Source: an uncultured Rhodopila sp. (lineage in GTDB: Bacteria > Pseudomonadota > Alphaproteobacteria > Acetobacterales > Acetobacteraceae). From it: a DNA stretch of 64,000 bases. The notes beneath the pieces are model-generated. The model searched no databases. It was not told where the DNA came from and saw nothing but the letters and a program-made list of their open reading frames with translations. A program made the position numbers and the translations under genes. Location: positions 1-64,000 of the forward strand of contig CAIZFE010000034.1 in assembly GCA_903932145.1 (NCBI GenBank), given 5' to 3'. Shown here in pieces: positions 28,141 through 36,313 of the stretch; the first letter of the stretch is position 1; each line of letters begins with the position of its first letter.

Positions 28141-28530
28141 ATGACCATCGCCGAACTGTGTCTGTTGGGAGTCGTCATGGTGACGCTGCTGTCCATCATG
28201 CCCGCCAAGATCGACGGCAAGCGAGCCTACGACAACGCCAACCCGCGCGATCCGAACTTCTATACGCCGGGTTTGCGCGCGCGCGCCCAAGGCGCCCAAC
28301 TGAACGGCTTTGAAGCGTTTCCGTTCTTCGCCGCCGCCGTGCTTTTGGCTGAAATGCGGTCGGTGCCACAGGGAACCTTGAATGCATTGGCGTTGGGTTT
28401 TCTCGCGGTCCGTATCGCCTATGCGCTGTTTTACCTGACCGATCGCCCCTCGTTGCGGTCAACGGTCTGGGCGATCGGCGTTGCCTGCAATCTGGCGATC
28501 TTTTTCTCGCCGGCCTGGGCGGGACGCTGA
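28141..28530 (+). CDS. MAPEG family membrane protein
   Basis: A 129-residue protein with four membrane helices. The MAPEG hallmark is visible: a loop with ARAQGAQLNGFEAFPFFAAA followed by a helix containing RIAYALFYL. Members include glutathione-linked microsomal enzymes, but bacterial ones are mostly uncharacterised. It is divergent from the deacylase gene, 62 bases away, and appears monocistronic. Confidence 0.9.
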   Translation: MTIAELCLLGVVMVTLLSIMPAKIDGKRAYDNANPRDPNFYTPGLRARAQGAQLNGFEAFPFFAAAVLLAEMRSVPQGTLNALALGFLAVRIAYALFYLTDRPSLRSTVWAIGVACNLAIFFSPAWAGR

Positions 28531-28580
28531 CGCATTTATCCGGGACCGAGGCGAAGTTCGCCGCCCGGTGCGAGCGGTCA

Positions 28581-28794
28581 CCGCTGAAGCCGCGAACTAT
28601 CCCCCGCCAGTGAAAAATCGCTCGGTCCCATCAACGACCGAGCGATAGAAGTTGGCGGTAGAATCGCTGTTGTACCAACGGTCCTAAGTGACGGCTCCTC
28701 GTCGTCATGGCGGGCCTTCGCCTGTCATGACGGGTTTGGGCCGACCGGTCGAAACTTAAGCGGTTGGTATTAACGATGGATTTGTACAGGCATC
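28581..28794. repeat. Second copy of an MFS 5' region, interrupted by a palindromic element
   Basis: Bases 28581-28670 align without gaps to 36124-36213, the start codon and upstream region of the intact MFS gene, at roughly 80% identity. After a 102-base insertion, bases 28773-28794 continue the match at 36216-36237. The first part includes a relic of the MFS start codons read on the minus strand. A perfect 11-bp hairpin (28617-28627 with 28636-28646, 8-base loop) is kept as a hairpin in the other copy. The stretch 28531-28792 carries no gene. Confidence 0.8.
28671..28772. repeat. Palindromic dispersed element, copy 1 (filled site)
   Basis: About 102 bases with imperfect inverted ends (TGTACCAACGGTCCTAAG at the left; the right end reads TAATACCAACCGCTTAAG on the other strand). 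It interrupts a sequence that is uninterrupted at 36124-36237. A shorter copy is at 40712-40795 and shares AGTGACG, CGTCATGGCGG and CCGGTCGAAACT. No coding capacity; it resembles a small non-autonomous (MITE-like) or REP-type element. Confidence 0.75.
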
Positions 28795-28912
28795 AGTCGG
28801 CCAGCGCGCCGGCGGGCACGGCCCGCTTGGCCACATCCTCGATGTTCAGGGTGAAAGCGCAGATGACCGCGGCGCCCAGACACAACATCGCCAGACCATA
28901 CAGACCACCAGC

Positions 28913-30103
28913 TTAGCTGCCCGTCATGTCCTTCATAACACCGACATACCAGGGGCCGAAGAACCCGCCGAGGTTGCCGATCGAGTTGATCCAGGCGATC
29001 GAGGCCGCCGCTGCCGTTCCGGTCAGGAACATCGGCGGCATCGCCCAGAACGGCCCCTTGGAGCCATAGAAGCCCATCGCCGCGATGGACATACCGACCA
29101 GCGACCACCAGGTTCCCATCATGTACCCGGCGATGATGAGCCCGAGAGCCGACACCAGACAGGTTCCCAGCAGATTCCACCGCCGTTCCTGCATACGATC
29201 GGAGATACGTCCCCAGACCACCAGTGAAATGCCACCACAGACGTAAGGGATCATCGTCAACCAACCCGCCATCATGTTGCTGGTCGAGCCAATCGACTTG
29301 ATGATCTGCGGAATGAAAATCAGCATGCCCAGGCTGGCCACGACGATGCCAAAATAGTTTAACGCCAGCAGCAGCACCTTCGGATCGAACATCGCCTGCC
29401 ACAGGGTGAATGTCTTCACTGCCTCTTTCGCTTTGCGTTCGGCCAGCAACTTCGACGCCAGCCAGGTCTTTTCCTCCTGCGTGAGGAAGGTCGCCTGCTC
29501 CGGCCGGTCGGTCATCACGAACAGTGTCACGACACCGATCAGCACGGTCGGTATCGCTTCGGCGATATACATCCACTGCCAACCGCGCAGGCCCATGAGA
29601 CCGTCGAGAGTCAGGATCGCAGTGGAAATCGGCGCACCGGCCGCCACCGCGATAGGCAGGCCGATCAGAAACCCGGAAACAATCCGAGCGTGATGGTAGC
29701 TGGGAAACCAGTAGGTAAAGTACAGGATGATACCCGGGAAGAAACCGGCCTCGGCTGCACCCAGAAAAAAGCGAACGAGGGCGAAACTGTTCGAACCGAC
29801 CACCAACGCGGTCAATCCGGCACATATCCCCCAGGTGATCATGATGCGAGCGATCCATAGTCGAGCGCCGACTTTTTCCATCACGATGTTGCTGGGTACC
29901 TCGAAAATGAAGTAGCCCCAATAGAAAGTGCCGGCGGCGAAACCGAACGCGGTGGCCGACATATGCAGATTGCCTTGCATCGTCAGGCCGGCAAAACTGA
30001 CGTTGATACGATCGATATAGGCAAGAAAGTAGGTAAATATGGCAAAAGGCAATAGTCGCAAATAGATTTTGCGCATTGCGGATTTTTCGATGACGTCGTC
30101 CAC
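28913..30103 (-). CDS. MFS transporter, truncated by a nonsense codon
   Basis: An anion:cation symporter-type MFS protein closely similar to the intact gene at 34799-36136. The frame ends at a TAA at 28913-28915, where the paralogue has Tyr (MTGS-stop versus TTGSYAGGLYGL). Reading on in the same frame gives 39 more residues that still match the paralogue's last helix (AGGLYGLAMLCLGAAVICAF) and end at 28793. The gene therefore has a premature stop that removes the last membrane helix, leaving 396 of about 436 residues. I chose the GTG at 30103, with GGGAG just upstream, exactly as in the paralogue. Probably inactive unless the stop is read through. Confidence 0.85.
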   Translation of the reverse strand: MDDVIEKSAMRKIYLRLLPFAIFTYFLAYIDRINVSFAGLTMQGNLHMSATAFGFAAGTFYWGYFIFEVPSNIVMEKVGARLWIARIMITWGICAGLTALVVGSNSFALVRFFLGAAEAGFFPGIILYFTYWFPSYHHARIVSGFLIGLPIAVAAGAPISTAILTLDGLMGLRGWQWMYIAEAIPTVLIGVVTLFVMTDRPEQATFLTQEEKTWLASKLLAERKAKEAVKTFTLWQAMFDPKVLLLALNYFGIVVASLGMLIFIPQIIKSIGSTSNMMAGWLTMIPYVCGGISLVVWGRISDRMQERRWNLLGTCLVSALGLIIAGYMMGTWWSLVGMSIAAMGFYGSKGPFWAMPPMFLTGTAAAASIAWINSIGNLGGFFGPWYVGVMKDMTGS

Positions 30104-30198
30104 TTTTATCTCCCTGGCCGGTCCTGGCCAGCTTGGTGCCAGCGCTTGAGATCCCGATGAAGTTACCGTATGATACACAGGTATCAGCGAGCAACCGC

Positions 30199-30248
30199 TA
30201 ATACCAATCGCCGCTGACGTGTGTCACTGTCAACGGCGATTGATATCA
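30199..30248. repeat. Short palindromic element over a stop codon
   Basis: A perfect 8-bp stem AATCGCCG (30206-30213) and CGGCGATT (30234-30241) lies inside wider near-inverted ends (TAATACCAATCG and CGATTGATATCA). The ends resemble those of the 102-base element. It overlaps the stop codon of the permease/TAXI fusion gene and could act as its terminator. Confidence 0.6.
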
Positions 30249-32192
30249 GACCTTATCCGCTGACTCCGATGCCGGCGCCGGCGCTTCCGTGGCCGTCCGG
30301 TGGCTCAGGATGCGTTCCAGCACCCGGCGGCAATCGTTGGACCGATCCGGCTTGTCCAGTGATGCCCGGATCAGTCGAACCGTCGCCAGGTCGCTGCCCG
30401 CGAGCGGCCGCCCCTCGGCCAGCCCGGTTTCGATGTCTTTTAAGGTACGCAACCAGATCGTCGAGCGCAGCCAACCAAGGACTTCCGGTCCTTGCGGTAA
30501 CGCCAGCCAGTTATAAATTGGCATAAGAACGAAGAGCGGAACGATCAGGACCGTATAATAGCCGACCACGCTCGCCAGCCAAATCGGCAGATTTTGAAAT
30601 ATCCATGGTACGCCCGAATGATAGTAGGTCTTAGCCTGCTCGTTGGCTGGCAATCCGGTGGATCTCAAAGCGGGAAATTCAGACTCCTGTGAAACGATCG
30701 TCGCGGCATGATGGACCTCCTCCATCGCCTCCAGCAACAGAAAGGCAATCGCGGGATGCAGGTCTTTTTTCACCAGTACCTGATCCGTCGCCGCGAGCAC
30801 ATGCAGCGGGGTGGCGGGAATGCTGTCCTGAATGTCATACGTCGCCGCCGGCAGGACGACGTCGCGCAGGTAACCCAGCCGTTGCGAAATGGCCCGGGCC
30901 TGCGGGAAATCCAGCATCTGCAAGTCGTTATTCCGAGCCAGCAGAGTAATGAGCGGATTATCCGCGGACTGCATGACAAAACCGACATCGATCGTGCCCG
31001 CGGTCAACGCGGCAATTTCCTCGTTCAGTGGCATGAAATTAAACCGGCTGTTCTCCGCGGTCAGTCCCAGCGTCCGCAAAACGTCAAGCGCCGCGGATGC
31101 CGTCACGCTCGCGCGTGGCGGAAATCCAATGCGCAGACCACTCAGCCGCGACAGATCCGGAGACGGTCCCAGCGACTTGCGCGCGAAGGCGAACAACGGC
31201 TCATAGCCGGTGCTACCCAGTGTCGTGACATTCGGGATCAGCTTCGGACTGGTTTTATTGGCGACAAACCCGACATCGACACCGGCCGCCGGGTCGTTCA
31301 CGTCAAAAACGATAGAAGCGGTGTCAGCCCGCGATCTCAACTCGACATGAATACCTCGGGATTCAAGGAAATCCCGATACTGGGCAGCGTTGCGATACCA
31401 CGATCCATCGATCGCTCCGGCTTCGATCGTGACGTTCGTCGGAGGAAACGGCGCGGCAATGCCGGCCACCGCGACCACGGCGATCAACGCGGCTGTCGTC
31501 CAGCCATGCCGGCCGCGGCCAAACACAAATGACCCCATCTCTTGCGTAAAGCGTGCAGTCTTTTTTTCATCGTCACGACGTCCCTGCCGTGCGCTCAAAG
31601 ACCGGGTCAATTGCACGGTGGCCCACTGCGCGATCTGCATGACGGCGGCAAAGAACAGAATGGCAGCAACGATCAGCCAAATACGGCCACTGACCGACGT
31701 GAGCCGGTCAGTCTGCCGCAGGGTGATCGTAACGGCTTCCTCGACGCCAATCGCGGCGCCCACGGATGATGCCATGACCAGGACGCTGAAGGCCCGCAGC
31801 ATGTTCGGAATGAACAGCAACGCACCGCTCATGGAGCCGGCCTGCAGGTGCCGGAAAGTATCCAGTAAATTGTCGGACACGTAAGCGGCGGCATAAATCG
31901 ACAGCGCGAACACCAGGATCGCGCCCCCCGGGACCGGAATCACCAACCCGAACAGGACGATTTCGGATGGAAGCATGTTCAGCAAGAAAAACATGACAAC
32001 AAAGGTTGGCGACGCCCGCAGCAAACCGGTCAGTGCAGCCGCCGCATGACCGAGCAATCCGGCACCATGCCGCAATTTGGCAAGCGGCGCACCCATCGCG
32101 GTGCCCAGAGCCAGGGACGCCGCCGCGACCCAAATATTCGTCACGAAACCGGTCAGAAACGCAAAGATGAACGAGTCGGGGGCCTGCGTCAT
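30246..32192 (-). CDS. Chimeric membrane protein: ABC-type permease fused to a TAXI-family solute-binding domain
   Basis: A 648-residue protein of unusual build. Residues 1-205 have about five membrane segments laid out like an amino-acid ABC permease, but the ATPase-contact loop (about 105-135, SDNLLDTFRHLQAGS) lacks a clear EAA consensus. A further helix is at 231-250. Residues 253-530 resemble the TAXI family of TRAP solute-binding proteins (IEAGAIDGSWYRNA, VDVGFVANKTSP, AALTAGTIDVGFVMQS). The end (about 530-600) has the TAXI-type final helix (LASVVGYYTVLIVPLFVLMP) and a charged tail. Its ATG overlaps the upstream gene by 4 bases. No ABC ATPase or TRAP permease is nearby. Function unknown; transport or ligand sensing are both possible. 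Confidence 0.8.
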   Translation of the reverse strand: MTQAPDSFIFAFLTGFVTNIWVAAASLALGTAMGAPLAKLRHGAGLLGHAAAALTGLLRASPTFVVMFFLLNMLPSEIVLFGLVIPVPGGAILVFALSIYAAAYVSDNLLDTFRHLQAGSMSGALLFIPNMLRAFSVLVMASSVGAAIGVEEAVTITLRQTDRLTSVSGRIWLIVAAILFFAAVMQIAQWATVQLTRSLSARQGRRDDEKKTARFTQEMGSFVFGRGRHGWTTAALIAVVAVAGIAAPFPPTNVTIEAGAIDGSWYRNAAQYRDFLESRGIHVELRSRADTASIVFDVNDPAAGVDVGFVANKTSPKLIPNVTTLGSTGYEPLFAFARKSLGPSPDLSRLSGLRIGFPPRASVTASAALDVLRTLGLTAENSRFNFMPLNEEIAALTAGTIDVGFVMQSADNPLITLLARNNDLQMLDFPQARAISQRLGYLRDVVLPAATYDIQDSIPATPLHVLAATDQVLVKKDLHPAIAFLLLEAMEEVHHAATIVSQESEFPALRSTGLPANEQAKTYYHSGVPWIFQNLPIWLASVVGYYTVLIVPLFVLMPIYNWLALPQGPEVLGWLRSTIWLRTLKDIETGLAEGRPLAGSDLATVRLIRASLDKPDRSNDCRRVLERILSHRTATEAPAPASESADKV

Positions 32193-33850
32193 GCGATTGC
32201 TTCCCTGGCGCCAATGCGTCGGGCCACAATGCCGCTTACAAAAACCACGATCATGACGATGGACACATAAACAACCAGCAAAATCCCGTATGTCGTACGT
32301 CGCTCTGTTGTTACGGAAGCGATATCAGTCAACACATTCAGAAGTTCCGGGGTGCCAATAAAGCTGGCGCCGGCACTCGCGCGCGCCGCGTTCACCACGA
32401 AACTGGTTATTTGCGTGGCCGAACGGCGGATGATGGCGGACAACGGCGGTTGCGTCGAACCCGTCTCGATCACGAACGTCCGTGCCGCGTCGCTCATGGC
32501 CGAACCCGCGAATGCGCCGTTCGGCAGTCCGATGACAACGATGGAGGTACACAACGCCACAACCGGGCTGTACGACAACACTGCGGTGACGATGAAGTAA
32601 CCGAGGATAAAGAGCAGCACGATCGGGCTGGACTGCAGCAATCGGGTTGACCAGCGGACCGGAAACGAAACCCACCACCGCGGATCGCGCAGCCCGATCT
32701 GGATCAGGTGGGCGAACAGCAGGGTGGCACAGATCGCACCCGCAACCAGTATCAGGGTATTGACGATGCCTTGCTTGAACAGTGCCAGCGAGTCACGCCC
32801 CTTCAGCATCGGAAACGTGACGGTCACATCAAATCGCTCGTGCAGCCAGGTTTCCACCGCGACAACATACGGAGTCATTTCGGTCGGCTCTTCAATGTCT
32901 CGGATCGGCTCCAACATGCAGGCCGGCGCCGGATCGCCGCTACTGAGAATACACTGTGGATCCAACCAACGCGCTTGCTGCTGTATCAGGAAAGAGTCGG
33001 CCGTTTGATTGTGGTGCGCAATGTCGATCAGGACGCCGGAGCGATGAAAATCCGTTATCATGAGAGACAGCAGACGCCGCGTCCGGCTGGTGGAGCGGCG
33101 GCTGAGGCCGATCCCCCAGGGCAACGGTGCCAGGGTCAGTTTTTGCTCGAATCTGGCCGCGAATGCACTGTCGAGCATGCTTTCGGTGAAGAAAATATCA
33201 TCATGCGCCACCAATGAGCAGCGATTGAACAGCAACGCGTCCAAGAGATGGCGCGGCTGGTCGAAGATCATCAGGCGGGCGCCTTGCTCCGCCAGCATGG
33301 TGTTTGACGCGGACCCCTGTGGCACGCAGACGGTACGGCCGGCGAGCGCGTCGGCCTTCGGCACCGATAGCGCGCGCAAGCCGACCACGGCGGTGCTGGA
33401 AGCGAAATAATGCGGCCGGACAAAGTTGATCTGGCTGTCCCGGGTCATGGAATGGCCCATGGTTGCGATCACCGCATCCACGCTGTCATCCGCCAGCGAC
33501 GCGATGCGGTTGGCCGGTGTCACGACCACCGGTTCCATCCTCACATTCAGCCGTTGCGCGATTCGGGTCGCAACATCGATGTCAAAGCCGCGAAACAGAA
33601 CGCCTTCCTGGACCCCGAATCCGGGGTAATTATTGCGTACGCCAACGCGTATGACGCGATCGCACAAGATCCGATGCAGCGAGTCTGTCCGATCCGAGCA
33701 ACCCTCGCTCGCGGCTTCGGCCAGGATCGCGTCGATCGCCGCCCTGGTGGGATCGGCGGCAACGGCGTCAGCACGCGCCCGTCCGGACAGAACAGCCGCC
33801 ATCAGCATCAGGGTCAGCCCCAACCACCGGGGCATTTGCCAGTTTTTCAT
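32189..33850 (-). CDS. Chimeric protein: amino-acid-type solute-binding domain fused to ABC-type permease
   Basis: A 553-residue protein. Residues 1-27 form a signal or anchor sequence. Residues 66-275 match the SBP_bac_3 fold of polar amino-acid binding proteins (RVIRVGVRNNYPGFGV, FRGFDIDVATRIAQRL, then AGRTVCVPQGSASNTML). Residues 352-553 form an amino-acid ABC permease-like membrane domain (KQGIVNTLILVAGA, PIVLLFILGYFIVTAVL, ASFIGTPELLNVL). The domain order is opposite to that of the next gene. Its start codon immediately follows the stop of the methyltransferase (TGAATG), and its end overlaps the next gene by 4 bases, so all three are coupled. Ligand unknown. Confidence 0.82.
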   Translation of the reverse strand: MKNWQMPRWLGLTLMLMAAVLSGRARADAVAADPTRAAIDAILAEAASEGCSDRTDSLHRILCDRVIRVGVRNNYPGFGVQEGVLFRGFDIDVATRIAQRLNVRMEPVVVTPANRIASLADDSVDAVIATMGHSMTRDSQINFVRPHYFASSTAVVGLRALSVPKADALAGRTVCVPQGSASNTMLAEQGARLMIFDQPRHLLDALLFNRCSLVAHDDIFFTESMLDSAFAARFEQKLTLAPLPWGIGLSRRSTSRTRRLLSLMITDFHRSGVLIDIAHHNQTADSFLIQQQARWLDPQCILSSGDPAPACMLEPIRDIEEPTEMTPYVVAVETWLHERFDVTVTFPMLKGRDSLALFKQGIVNTLILVAGAICATLLFAHLIQIGLRDPRWWVSFPVRWSTRLLQSSPIVLLFILGYFIVTAVLSYSPVVALCTSIVVIGLPNGAFAGSAMSDAARTFVIETGSTQPPLSAIIRRSATQITSFVVNAARASAGASFIGTPELLNVLTDIASVTTERRTTYGILLVVYVSIVMIVVFVSGIVARRIGAREAIA

Positions 33851-34696
33851 TCAGACAGTCCCGGTATGAGAGGATTTGCTACCGAATTGGAGACCCGCCG
33901 ATGCGGGGGATGACGTGGCCACCGGGTCGCCGGCGCGGCGAATTTCCAACACGTGGGAATCCACGAAGTGATAGCCGGCAATGCACCGAAGCGAACGCGG
34001 CCGTTCGGCCGCGATGACCGCGGGCGATAATGCGGCGACCCGGTCTCCGGGCTCGTAGACCGTCCAGGTGAGGACGACTTCGGCGACAAGGCCATGCCGG
34101 GTCAGCATTGCCTTTGAAACGTCCAGACCGGCCAGCGCGTGATGCGTGATCCAGGCGACGCCGCCGGGCGCCAGATGGCCGGCGAGGCCATCGAGAAATT
34201 CATCCAACAGGCGGCGTCCGCCGCCGCTCCAGCTTGGGTTACGCCCTGGCGACAACGGCACTTCGGCGGGATAATGCGGCAAATTTGCAACGACTGCATC
34301 GAAGCGCAGCGCCGGCACGTCGTTCCACAAATGGCTGTTCAGCAATGTGATCGGCACGCCCGGCGCTTCTGATGCCAGCAACGCCCCGGCCAGGCTCAAT
34401 GCATCCGGGTCAACGTCCACGCCCCATAAGTCGGTGGCGCCAGAATGCGCCAGTGCGGCCAGCAGAACACCGCTGCCGGTTCCAATGTCGATGGTTCGAC
34501 GGATCGACAGCGCGGGCGACCGTTGTTCGATCACCCGCAACAAGGCGGCGGTGTATTCGCTTGGGCGCATCCGAACAGAGAGCGCGGCATAGTCAGGCGC
34601 CGGTTGGGGCGCCTTTGAGCCGGATAGAAAAAAATGCCCGGCCGACCCGGGGTCCGACGACACCAGCGCACCCGGTTCGGTTAACGTTGCAGTCAT
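33851..34696 (-). CDS. Class I SAM-dependent methyltransferase (HemK/RsmC-like)
   Basis: A 281-residue methyltransferase. Motif I is IDIGTGSGVLLAAL, the acidic residue after strand 2 lies in VDVDPDAL, and motif IV is VVANLPHYP. The last resembles the NPPY of HemK/PrmC-type N-methyltransferases with the first Pro replaced by Leu and the second by His. Length and layout suit PrmC/RsmC-like enzymes. It is the first gene of a three-gene operon with two chimeric transporter proteins, an unusual pairing for a housekeeping methyltransferase. Target unknown. Confidence 0.85.
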   Translation of the reverse strand: MTATLTEPGALVSSDPGSAGHFFLSGSKAPQPAPDYAALSVRMRPSEYTAALLRVIEQRSPALSIRRTIDIGTGSGVLLAALAHSGATDLWGVDVDPDALSLAGALLASEAPGVPITLLNSHLWNDVPALRFDAVVANLPHYPAEVPLSPGRNPSWSGGGRRLLDEFLDGLAGHLAPGGVAWITHHALAGLDVSKAMLTRHGLVAEVVLTWTVYEPGDRVAALSPAVIAAERPRSLRCIAGYHFVDSHVLEIRRAGDPVATSSPASAGLQFGSKSSHTGTV

Positions 34697-34798
34697 CTCG
34701 ACGCCTCCGGGGCCGCGTTTCAGCCTTCTGTGACGATATACTCCTAATTATCGGTATGCAATGGATTTGATCGGACCGGGGCGATCTCGTTGGAAACA

Positions 34799-36136
34799 TT
34801 AGGAAATAAGTGTGAGAGCCGGACGGATTGCCGCTTTCTTTTGACCGGACGTTGCAGCCGCGGCGGCGTTGGGAATACGCAACCCGAACGCCGCAACCGC
34901 AGCCGCGACGAACGCCAACAGCGCCAGCCCATACAGTCCCCCGGCGTAACTACCGGTCGTATCCTTGATAAACCCGACATACCAAGGCCCGAAGAAGCCG
35001 CCGAGATTGCCGATCGAACTGATCCAGGCAATCGCCGCCGCCGCCGTTGATCCGCTGAGGAACATCGACGGCGTCGCCCAAAACGGCCCCTTGGAGCCAT
35101 AGAACCCGCACGCGGCGATGGTCATGCCGAACAGCGCCCACCAAGTCCCCATCGTCATGCCGGCGATCACCAGTCCCACGGTCGAAACCACACACGCCCA
35201 GAACAGGTTCCAGCGCCGTTCCTTCATCCGATCCGATACCGCGCCCCAGGCGATCAGCGAGATCGTTCCGGCGATATAGGGGATCATCGTCAGCCAGCCC
35301 ACGGTCATGTTGCTGGTAACACCGATCGACTTGATGATCTGCGGAATGAAAATCAGCATCCCCAGGCTGGCGGTGATAATCCCGAAGTAGTTCAGCGACA
35401 GCAGCAACACGCGCGGGTCATAGAACGACTTCCAGACACTCAGGATCTCCACAGCATCCTTGGCCTTGCGTTCCGACGCCAACTGCCCGGCGAGCCAGCT
35501 CCGTTCCTCAACCGTCAGGAACTTCGCTTGATCGGGCTTATCCGTCAGCACGAACAGGACAACGATTCCGCACAGGATTGTCGGTATCGCCTCCAGAATA
35601 TACATGTACTGCCAACCATGCAGGCCGTACAGCCCGTCCAGTGACAGCATCGCGGTGGAGACCGGCGCCCCGATGGCGACCGCGACCGGCAGTCCGATCA
35701 GGAATCCGGACATGATCCGGGCATGATGGTAGTGCGGGAACCAGTAGGTGAAATACAGGATGATGCCCGGGAAGAAGCCGGCCTCGGCCAGGCCCAGCAG
35801 AAAGCGCACGGTCGCGAAACTGTTCACGCCGGTGGCAAACGCGGTGGCGCCGGCCATCAGACCCCAGGTGATCATGATGCGCGCGATCCACATGCGCGCA
35901 CCGACCTTTTCCATGATGATGTTGCTGGGGACCTCGAACAGGAAATACCCCCAGAAGAAGATGCCGGAGGCGAAACCGAACTGCGTGGCGTTCATATGCA
36001 GGTCACCACGCATGGTCAGCGCGGCGAACCCGACATTGATCCGGTCGATGTAGGCGAGAAGATAGGTGAAAACCAGAAATGGCAGCAGCCGCCAATAGAT
36101 TTTCCGCATAGCCGACCGCTCAACCGCTGAAGCCAC
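34799..36136 (-). CDS. MFS transporter (anion:cation symporter family)
   Basis: A 445-residue transporter with 12 predicted membrane helices, of the ACS type that imports organic anions such as tartrate or phthalate. It shows LAYIDRINVGFAAL in helix 1, RFLLGLAEAGFFPGIILYFTYW in helices 4-5 and a second-half loop WGAVSDRMKERRWN. The start is a GTG at 36136 with GGGAG just upstream. It is the intact paralogue of the truncated gene at 28913-30103, and its 5' region is duplicated at 28581-28794. It is divergent from an SDR gene. Confidence 0.92.
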   Translation of the reverse strand: MASAVERSAMRKIYWRLLPFLVFTYLLAYIDRINVGFAALTMRGDLHMNATQFGFASGIFFWGYFLFEVPSNIIMEKVGARMWIARIMITWGLMAGATAFATGVNSFATVRFLLGLAEAGFFPGIILYFTYWFPHYHHARIMSGFLIGLPVAVAIGAPVSTAMLSLDGLYGLHGWQYMYILEAIPTILCGIVVLFVLTDKPDQAKFLTVEERSWLAGQLASERKAKDAVEILSVWKSFYDPRVLLLSLNYFGIITASLGMLIFIPQIIKSIGVTSNMTVGWLTMIPYIAGTISLIAWGAVSDRMKERRWNLFWACVVSTVGLVIAGMTMGTWWALFGMTIAACGFYGSKGPFWATPSMFLSGSTAAAAIAWISSIGNLGGFFGPWYVGFIKDTTGSYAGGLYGLALLAFVAAAVAAFGLRIPNAAAAATSGQKKAAIRPALTLIS

Positions 36137-36237
36137 GAATTATCTCCCTTTTATCAAAAATCGTTCGGTCGCATCAACGACCGGGCGATTGAAGTTGGTG
36201 GCAGAATCACAGTTCGTGATGGATTTGTAAAGGCATC
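36124..36237. repeat. MFS 5' region, uninterrupted copy
   Basis: The 114 bases around the MFS start and the divergent intergenic region match 28581-28670 plus 28773-28794, but without the 102-base palindromic insertion; only two bases (TC at 36214-36215) stand in its place. A 12-bp hairpin at about 36159-36190 pairs fully if read as plus-strand RNA (two G-U pairs). Confidence 0.8.
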
Positions 36238-36313
36238 GGTGCCCGCGACCGACAGCCTCCGATTTGGCATCCCGCCCGGTTCGCCGCACACTCGCGGGCG
36301 GGAGGAACCAACA

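Noticed and set aside
28770-30194. 474-codon frame over the truncated MFS gene
   Set aside because: It is in a different frame from the MFS homology; the nonsense-codon interpretation explains the locus better.
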